DNA of 47,930 bases, taken from assembly GCA_004210455.1 (NCBI GenBank), contig SEFA01000045.1, forward strand, positions 1-47,930. The letters run 5' to 3'. The stretch is from Rubrivivax sp. GTDB lineage: Bacteria; Pseudomonadota; Gammaproteobacteria; Burkholderiales; Burkholderiaceae_C. The translations under genes were made by a program, and so were the position numbers. The notes under the pieces are model-generated. The model was not told the DNA's origin and searched no databases. It saw nothing but the letters and a program-made list of their open reading frames with translations. Below, piece after piece: positions 43,571-47,930 of the stretch; position 1 is the stretch's first letter; each line of letters starts with the position of its first letter.

Positions 43571-45358
43571 ATGTCCGTGCTGTCTTTGCCGAAGCGTCTC
43601 GCCGCCGCCGCGGCCGTCATCGGTCTGTTCGGGGTCGGCACTGCCGGCGCGGTCACCGGGACCGCCCTGAAGCCGGATCAGCAGCCCGACTTCGCCCGCG
43701 TCATCGTGCGCTTCAAGGCCCAGGCCGACGCCGTCAAGGCGCGGCCGCTGGCGACCCGCGCCACCGCTTCCGAAGCGAAGGACATCGCGCAGGTGCGCGG
43801 CACCACGCTCGGCTTGAGACACGCCGCCACGCTGCAGGTCCGCCGCAGCCTGGACAACCGCACGCACGTCTACACGGCCACCGGCATGAGCTCCGCCGAA
43901 CTCGCCAAGCGTCTGGCCACGGACGGCGACGTCGAGTCGGTCGAGGTCGACCGCTGGTGGAAGCATTTCTCCGTGCCCAACGACCCGCTGTACGCCACCG
44001 CCTCCGCAGCCGGCGTCACCGCGGGCCAGTGGTACCTCAAGGCGCCCGATTCGACGGTGCTGTCGTCGATCAACGCCCCCGCTGCCTGGGACAAGTCGAC
44101 CGGCACCGGCGTTGTCGTCGCGGTCCTCGACACCGGCGCCCGCCTGGATCATCCCGACCTGGCCGGACAGTTCGTCCAGGGCTACGACATGATCGGCTTC
44201 GGCAACAGCGGCACCACCGTCATCGCCACCGCCAATGACGGCGACGGCGCCGACAGCGACCCGAGCGATCCCGGCGACTGGGTCGACCAGTCCGACATCA
44301 CCAGCGGCCGGCTGGGGTCCAGCTGCACTTCCGACGACATCGGCAACAGCTCCTGGCATGGCACGCGCGTGGCGGGCCTGATCGCGGCTGCCACCAACAA
44401 CGGCCAGGGCATGGCCGGTGTGGCCTACGGCGCCAAGGTCCAGCCGGTGCGCGTGCTCGGCAAGTGCGGCGGCTGGGCGTCGGACATCGCCGCCGGCATG
44501 CGCTGGGCGGCCGGCGTCGAGGTGCCCGGCCTGCCCGTCAACGCCACGCCCGCCAAGGTCATCAACATGAGCCTGGGCGGCGACGGGGCCTGCAGCTCGA
44601 CCTACCAGGACGCGATCACCGCGGCGTACAACAAGGGCGCTTCCGTCGTCGTCGCGGCCGGCAACGGCGTCGAGAACGACGATCCGACCAAGGAAGGCGG
44701 CATCGCCGTCGGCACGCCGGCCAACTGCGCCAACGTCATCGCCGTGGCCGGCCTGCGTCATGCGGGCACCAAGGTCGGGTTCTCCAACCTCGGCCCGCAA
44801 GTGACCATCAGCGCGCCGGGCGGCAACTGCGTCAACACGACCGGCGCCTGCCTGTATCCCATCCTGTCCACCAGCAACAGCGGCACGACCACGCCGGTCG
44901 CCAACAGCAACGCGTTCAACTACAGCGGCACCGGCACCAGCTTCTCCACGCCGCTGGTCAGCGGCACGATCGCGTTGATGCTGGCGGTGAATCCGAACCT
45001 CACGCCGACGCAGGTCAAGGCAGCGCTGCAGTCGTCGGCGCGGGCATTCCCCGCGGCGGCGGCGGGTGTCGCGCAGTGCGTGGCCGGCAACAGCACGCAG
45101 CCGCAGTTGGAGTGCAATTGCACGACCAGCACCTGCGGCGCCGGCATGTTGGATGCGAATGCCGCCATTGCGGCTGTCACGACGACGTCGACGCCTACGA
45201 CGCCTACGACGCCCACCACGCCGACCACGCCTACCGACACGTCGTCCGGCGGCGGCGGCGGGGGCGCGATGAGCGGCCTGTGGCTGGCCGGTCTGGTGAT
45301 GGCAATCGTGGCGCTGCGTTGGCCCAAGCCGCGTCTTGCCAAGATCCGCTCGAAGTAA
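43571..45358 (+). CDS. Subtilisin-like (S8) serine protease with GlyGly-CTERM-type tail
   Basis: 595 aa from ATG 43571, preceded by GGAG. Signal peptide (1-28), an I9-type propeptide (about 40-130), then the S8 domain with Asp187 in VVAVLDTGARLDHPDL, His263 in SSWHGTRVAGL, oxyanion Asn365 in VAAGNGVEN and Ser457 in GTGTSFSTPLVSG, so the triad is complete. Cysteine-containing loops suit the extracellular lineage. After residue 535 a Thr-Pro linker (TPTTPTTPTT) leads to SGGGGGG, a hydrophobic span and a basic end (RWPKPRLAKIRSK). That tripartite tail is the GlyGly-CTERM sorting signal, processed by rhombosortase and linked to type II secretion in families I know. No rhombosortase gene is in the window. 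Confidence 0.95.
   Translation: MSVLSLPKRLAAAAAVIGLFGVGTAGAVTGTALKPDQQPDFARVIVRFKAQADAVKARPLATRATASEAKDIAQVRGTTLGLRHAATLQVRRSLDNRTHVYTATGMSSAELAKRLATDGDVESVEVDRWWKHFSVPNDPLYATASAAGVTAGQWYLKAPDSTVLSSINAPAAWDKSTGTGVVVAVLDTGARLDHPDLAGQFVQGYDMIGFGNSGTTVIATANDGDGADSDPSDPGDWVDQSDITSGRLGSSCTSDDIGNSSWHGTRVAGLIAAATNNGQGMAGVAYGAKVQPVRVLGKCGGWASDIAAGMRWAAGVEVPGLPVNATPAKVINMSLGGDGACSSTYQDAITAAYNKGASVVVAAGNGVENDDPTKEGGIAVGTPANCANVIAVAGLRHAGTKVGFSNLGPQVTISAPGGNCVNTTGACLYPILSTSNSGTTTPVANSNAFNYSGTGTSFSTPLVSGTIALMLAVNPNLTPTQVKAALQSSARAFPAAAAGVAQCVAGNSTQPQLECNCTTSTCGAGMLDANAAIAAVTTTSTPTTPTTPTTPTTPTDTSSGGGGGGAMSGLWLAGLVMAIVALRWPKPRLAKIRSK
45180..45240 (+). repeat. Tandem Thr-Pro codon repeat in the protease linker
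   Basis: Repeats of about 9 bp (ACGCCTACG / ACGCCCACC) encode TPTTPTTPTT between the catalytic domain and the C-terminal sorting tail. Such a linker can change length by slippage without affecting the fold. Confidence 0.75.
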
Positions 45359-45425
45359 TCGAGCCTGGGATCGAAGAAGTCCTCGGTAGCAAAACCGGGG
45401 CAGTACAACAATGGTTGGGGACGGT

Positions 45426-45468
45426 GAGGCGTGAGGTTTCGGAGCTTGACTCCGGGGCCTCATGCCTC
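45426..45468. other. Long nested hairpin downstream of the S8 protease gene
   Basis: GAGGCGTGAGG (45426-45436) pairs with CCTCATGCCTC (45458-45468) with one G-T mismatch, enclosing GGAG/CTCC around a TTGA-type loop. It lies about 70 bp past the protease stop. No T-run, so it may be an RNA 3' structure or a remnant element. Confidence 0.5.
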
Positions 45469-45538
45469 GGCGGCCAACGCACCGGACGACTCAGGTGGGC
45501 GGTCTCCAGGAAGGTTCCCGTACTTCCACCGCCGCTGG

Positions 45539-45574
45539 CCCTCACCCTGCCCTCTCCCGCGGTGCGGAAGAGGG
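45539..45574. repeat. Half copy of the palindromic dispersed repeat
   Basis: CCCTCACCCTG then CCCTCTCCCGC GGT GCGGAAGAGGG, matching the left half of the element at 26014-26133 with a few changes. Confidence 0.75.
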
Positions 45575-45616
45575 AGTAAGAAGGGTTGAGCGTTCTTCTT
45601 CCCGAGAGGAAGCGAG

Positions 45617-45630
45617 AGGGTCAGGTTTTG
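45617..45630 (+). repeat. Dispersed word AGGGTCAGGTTTTG, copy 3
   Basis: One mismatch from the 14-mer at 36796 and 37696. It overlaps the region just past the SPOR-like gene stop. Confidence 0.5.
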
Positions 45631-45633
45631 TCG

Positions 45634-46326
45634 TCAGCGGCTCGCGCCGGAGCCGGATCCGTTCGCGGCGCTGGCGGCGGAAGAAGCCACAGGCGCTTCC
45701 ACCGAGCAGTCCTTGCGTTTCTCGCCCCAGGGCGGATTGGCCAGCGCGTTCAGCTTGCCGGATTGGACGCCGTCCAGCCGTGACAGGCGCAGCGTCGTCT
45801 GCTGCAGCGGTTCCTGCAGCCGCATCACGCGCAGGCCCTTGTAGTTCCGCTTGGTCATCCCGTCGAGCGCCGCCTGCGCGGCTGCTTCGCTGTCGTGCTT
45901 GCTGAGCACCAGCGTCGGTTGTTCGTCGGGGAAGCCTTGCAGCGGTTCGAAGGCGATCTTGGCGCTGCGGTAGGTGTCTTCCTTGCGTTCGCGGAAGTCC
46001 TTGCTGGGCATCTTGATCGTGGCCAGCGCCCAGACGCCGCCGCTGTTGACGGCCGTCGTCTCGATCGATGACGAGGGAATCCCGGCGCCCGACAGCGCCG
46101 CGTTGGCGCGCTTGAGCAGCTCATCGCCGATCAGCGGTCCCAGTTCCAGGCACGACCGTGCTGCGAGCTGCGTGACTGCGTTCTGGTTGAGCAGCGCCAG
46201 CCGCTCCGGGTTGATCTGCTGGTCCAGGCGCGGCGCGGCGGGTGCCATGCCGGCCACCCACCCCTTGTTCCACGCGAACACCAGCACGTTGACGACGAAG
46301 AGCAGGACGACCGCAGCGCGCAGCAT
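45634..46326 (-). CDS. Membrane-anchored SPOR-like protein
   Basis: 230 aa. One N-terminal membrane span (MLRAAVVLLFVVNVLVFAW) then a periplasmic part. Residues about 58-180 resemble a SPOR-type fold at low similarity: CLELGPLIGDELLKRANAAL at the start and repeated alpha-beta units later. A Ser/Ala/Gly-rich tail follows KDCSVE. In Burkholderiales a SPOR-like protein gene often follows birA and coaX; here it begins 6 bp after the birA stop, so the two are cotranscribed. SPOR domains bind denuded peptidoglycan at division sites, but this one is too divergent to be sure. Confidence 0.75.
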   Translation of the reverse strand: MLRAAVVLLFVVNVLVFAWNKGWVAGMAPAAPRLDQQINPERLALLNQNAVTQLAARSCLELGPLIGDELLKRANAALSGAGIPSSSIETTAVNSGGVWALATIKMPSKDFRERKEDTYRSAKIAFEPLQGFPDEQPTLVLSKHDSEAAAQAALDGMTKRNYKGLRVMRLQEPLQQTTLRLSRLDGVQSGKLNALANPPWGEKRKDCSVEAPVASSAASAANGSGSGASR

Positions 46327-46332
46327 CGTGGC

Positions 46333-47184
46333 TTATCCCTGTCCGGCGGAAGCGCCGCCCAGCCGCACGCTGACCTCGCCGCCGCTGACCGTCTGGCGGC
46401 CTTGCGGGGTGTCGATCAGCAGTTCACCGCGGTCGCTGACGCCCGCGCCCGTGCCTTCCAGGACGCCGGCGGTGATCGCCTTGCCTTGCAGCAGGTCGCG
46501 GCGCTCGAAGCGCTCACGCCAGGCGCCGAAGCCGCCCTGCGGGAAAGCCGCCAGCGCCTTCACCAGCGCCGGCGCCAGCAGCGCCAGCGCCTGCGGCGGG
46601 GTGACGTCGGGAATCAGTTCCTGCAGGCAGGCGAAGCCCGTGTTGAGCTGAGACTCCGCCACCTTCGCGCGGTCCGATACGTTCAGGCCCACGCCCACCA
46701 CCGCCATGCGCGAACTGCCGGCCGGCACCGTCTCGATCAGGATGCCGCCGAGCTTGCGCTCGTCCAGCCACAGGTCGTTGGGCCATTTCAGGCCCAGGCG
46801 GCTGCCCTCGGGGTCCAGCGCCTCGGCGATCGCGGCGCCCACCACCAGCGACAGCCCGGACCAGTCCGCCACCTCCACCGGGATCGACAGCGAGAAGGTC
46901 AGCGACGCGCCCGGCGTGCTGTGCCAGGCGCGGCCTTGCCGGCCGCGTCCGTGGGTCTGGTGTTCCGCGATCAGCAGGCACGGGTGCAGGTCGTGCTGGC
47001 GTCGCCCGTAGGGTCGATCGCCCGCGCGGCCCGCGGCCACGGTGCCCTCGTCGCGGCGCACGCGCTCGATCAGCGTGGCGTTGGTCGATTCGACCCGCGC
47101 CAGCACCTCGATGCTGAGCCCCGGCAGCAACGGCTCCAGGTCTTGCCACAGGGCCTCTGCGCCCCAGTTCTGATGTTCTTGCAT
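46333..47184 (-). CDS. birA: Biotin--[acetyl-CoA-carboxylase] ligase, monofunctional
   Basis: 283 aa from ATG 47184. BPL/LplA catalytic domain: VESTNATLIERV (31-42), AEHQTHGRGRQGRAWHS (73-89) with the GRGRxGRxW biotinyl-AMP loop, LKWPNDLWLDERKLGGILIE with the catalytic Lys, and VGVGLNVS. The C-terminal beta domain ends near GELLIDTPQGRQTVSGGEV. It lacks the N-terminal helix-turn-helix of E. coli BirA, so it is an enzyme only. It attaches biotin to the carboxyl carrier protein. No strong ribosome-binding site. The coaX gene often found next to it is absent between it and the SPOR-like gene. Confidence 0.93.
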   Translation of the reverse strand: MQEHQNWGAEALWQDLEPLLPGLSIEVLARVESTNATLIERVRRDEGTVAAGRAGDRPYGRRQHDLHPCLLIAEHQTHGRGRQGRAWHSTPGASLTFSLSIPVEVADWSGLSLVVGAAIAEALDPEGSRLGLKWPNDLWLDERKLGGILIETVPAGSSRMAVVGVGLNVSDRAKVAESQLNTGFACLQELIPDVTPPQALALLAPALVKALAAFPQGGFGAWRERFERRDLLQGKAITAGVLEGTGAGVSDRGELLIDTPQGRQTVSGGEVSVRLGGASAGQG

Positions 47185-47349
47185 CGCCGCGAATGTGATC
47201 CTGCGATCCCGTCTTGGTCTTCCCGGGCCGAGCTGCCCGGTGATCGTGAATGGTCGGAGTCTAGAGGGAGATGGTCCCGCCCGGAGCCCCGCACCATGAA
47301 TCGGTGGCTGTAGGACCTGACAGGGTGAGCACGCGCCCTCCAACGCGCT

Positions 47350-47930
47350 TCAGACGCCCTTGGATGTGCGTTGCGAGGAGGCGTTCGACGCCTTCTGCTC
47401 CTTGGACGTCTTCTCCTTGGCCTTGGACTTCTTCCCCTTGAGCGCTTTTTCCTTCGGGGCCTTCTCCTTGGGCGCCAGCATGGTGCCCCGGCAGCCCGGC
47501 GTGCCGCACCGGCATTCGAACCGCTTCTTCAGCTCGGGCGTATAGCGCTCCTCGATCACCAGACCATAGTCGTAGAACAGTTCCTCGCCAGGGGAAATGT
47601 CCGTCAACGCATGGATGAACACCCGGCCGTCGGCCTCGCGGGCTTCGCAGTTGGGGCTGCAGGCGTGGTTGATCCAGCGCGCCCGGTTGCCGTCGACCGC
47701 CGCGTCGATGACCCCGCCGGTCTCAAGGTGAAAGTAGAAGGTATGGTCCGGCTGCGACGGATCGTGCGGATGACGGTCCAGCGCCACGTCCCAGGAGATG
47801 TGTTCGCCCTTGTACTCGATCAGCTTGTCGCCCGCCTTCAGCGGCGCCACCGCATACACGCCGCGACCGTGCACGCCGGAGGCGCGGACCTCGATGCGCT
47901 GGCTGCGCTTGAGCGGGGTCGGATCGGCGG
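47350..47930 (-). CDS. SET-domain protein with lysine-rich tail (5' end outside window)
   Basis: The frame is open from 47350 to the right edge; an internal GTG at 47874 is not the start, since the SET domain already begins before it (RIEVRASGVHGRGVYAVA). Motifs: GDKLIEYKGE, the AdoMet-binding RWINHACSPNCEA, GEELFYDYG, and a post-SET zinc motif with Cys in ECRCGTPGCRG. The C-terminus (about 40 residues) is built of Lys/Glu/Ala/Ser repeats (KEKAPKEKALKGKKSKAKEK), like histone H1. SET proteins methylate protein lysines; bacterial members can target host or own DNA-binding proteins. Substrate unknown. Confidence 0.9.
   Translation of the reverse strand, partial: ADPTPLKRSQRIEVRASGVHGRGVYAVAPLKAGDKLIEYKGEHISWDVALDRHPHDPSQPDHTFYFHLETGGVIDAAVDGNRARWINHACSPNCEAREADGRVFIHALTDISPGEELFYDYGLVIEERYTPELKKRFECRCGTPGCRGTMLAPKEKAPKEKALKGKKSKAKEKTSKEQKASNASSQRTSKGV

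Noticed and set aside
45180-45240. Tandem short repeats as a CRISPR or minisatellite locus
   Set aside because: They are in-frame Thr-Pro codons of the protease linker, with no spacers.

Overview
The window is high-GC, densely coded chromosomal DNA. Codon use and gene content (a LivM-LivG fusion in a branched-chain amino acid ABC operon, a tkt/gapA neighbourhood, a SpmA-SpmB fusion, MurU, a monofunctional BirA followed by a SPOR-like protein) suggest a betaproteobacterium of the order Burkholderiales, perhaps near Roseateles/Mitsuaria/Rubrivivax. The genus is inference. I see no rRNA, tRNA, CRISPR array, prophage or intact insertion sequence.

1-9.0 kb: a family of three secreted paralogues on the minus strand (1-1352 partial, 2872-4188, 4313-6790), interrupted by a convergent SpmAB-type membrane protein gene. 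Each carries one or two trypsin-like (S1) domains in which the catalytic His and Ser are replaced, followed in the complete members by pairs of ~50-residue repeats rich in Tyr/Phe/Trp and Gly-Asp-Gly. Directly upstream and codirectional lies a LytS/LytTR-type two-component system (6884-8886). This pseudoprotease cluster is the best candidate here for an undescribed system.

9.0-14.8 kb: a DGPF/YCII protein, a VOC protein and an ECF sigma factor with a long C-terminal extension look like an ECF42-type module. A candidate ECF promoter precedes the VOC gene. Then come a TPR-GGDEF diguanylate cyclase and a divergent LysR/short-chain dehydrogenase pair.

14.8-26 kb: a stand-alone PD-(D/E)XK nuclease-like protein with Shedu-like layout, a DUF707-like protein, the liv operon (substrate-binding protein, LivH, LivM-LivG fusion, LivF), a Fic-fold protein with an altered active-site motif, an MFS exporter and a UbiH-like hydroxylase.

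26-36.6 kb: a palindromic dispersed repeat, a Tat-exported PhoD with a candidate Pho box, an aldo/keto reductase, a large periplasmic-propeller GGDEF sensor, a CPA2-type antiporter overlapping a YbdK-type glutamate-cysteine ligase gene, and an AAA-type ATPase.

36.6-37.9 kb: a gene-poor stretch with two diverged copies of a repeat unit (FNR-like box, GGTCAGGTCTTG word, 27-29-bp perfect palindrome) on either side of one small hypothetical gene.

37.9-47.9 kb: MurU, transketolase, a secreted protein with two TonB-C-like repeats, GAPDH, a subtilisin-like protease with a GlyGly-CTERM-type tail, a SPOR-like protein, BirA, and a SET-domain protein with a lysine-rich tail running off the right edge.
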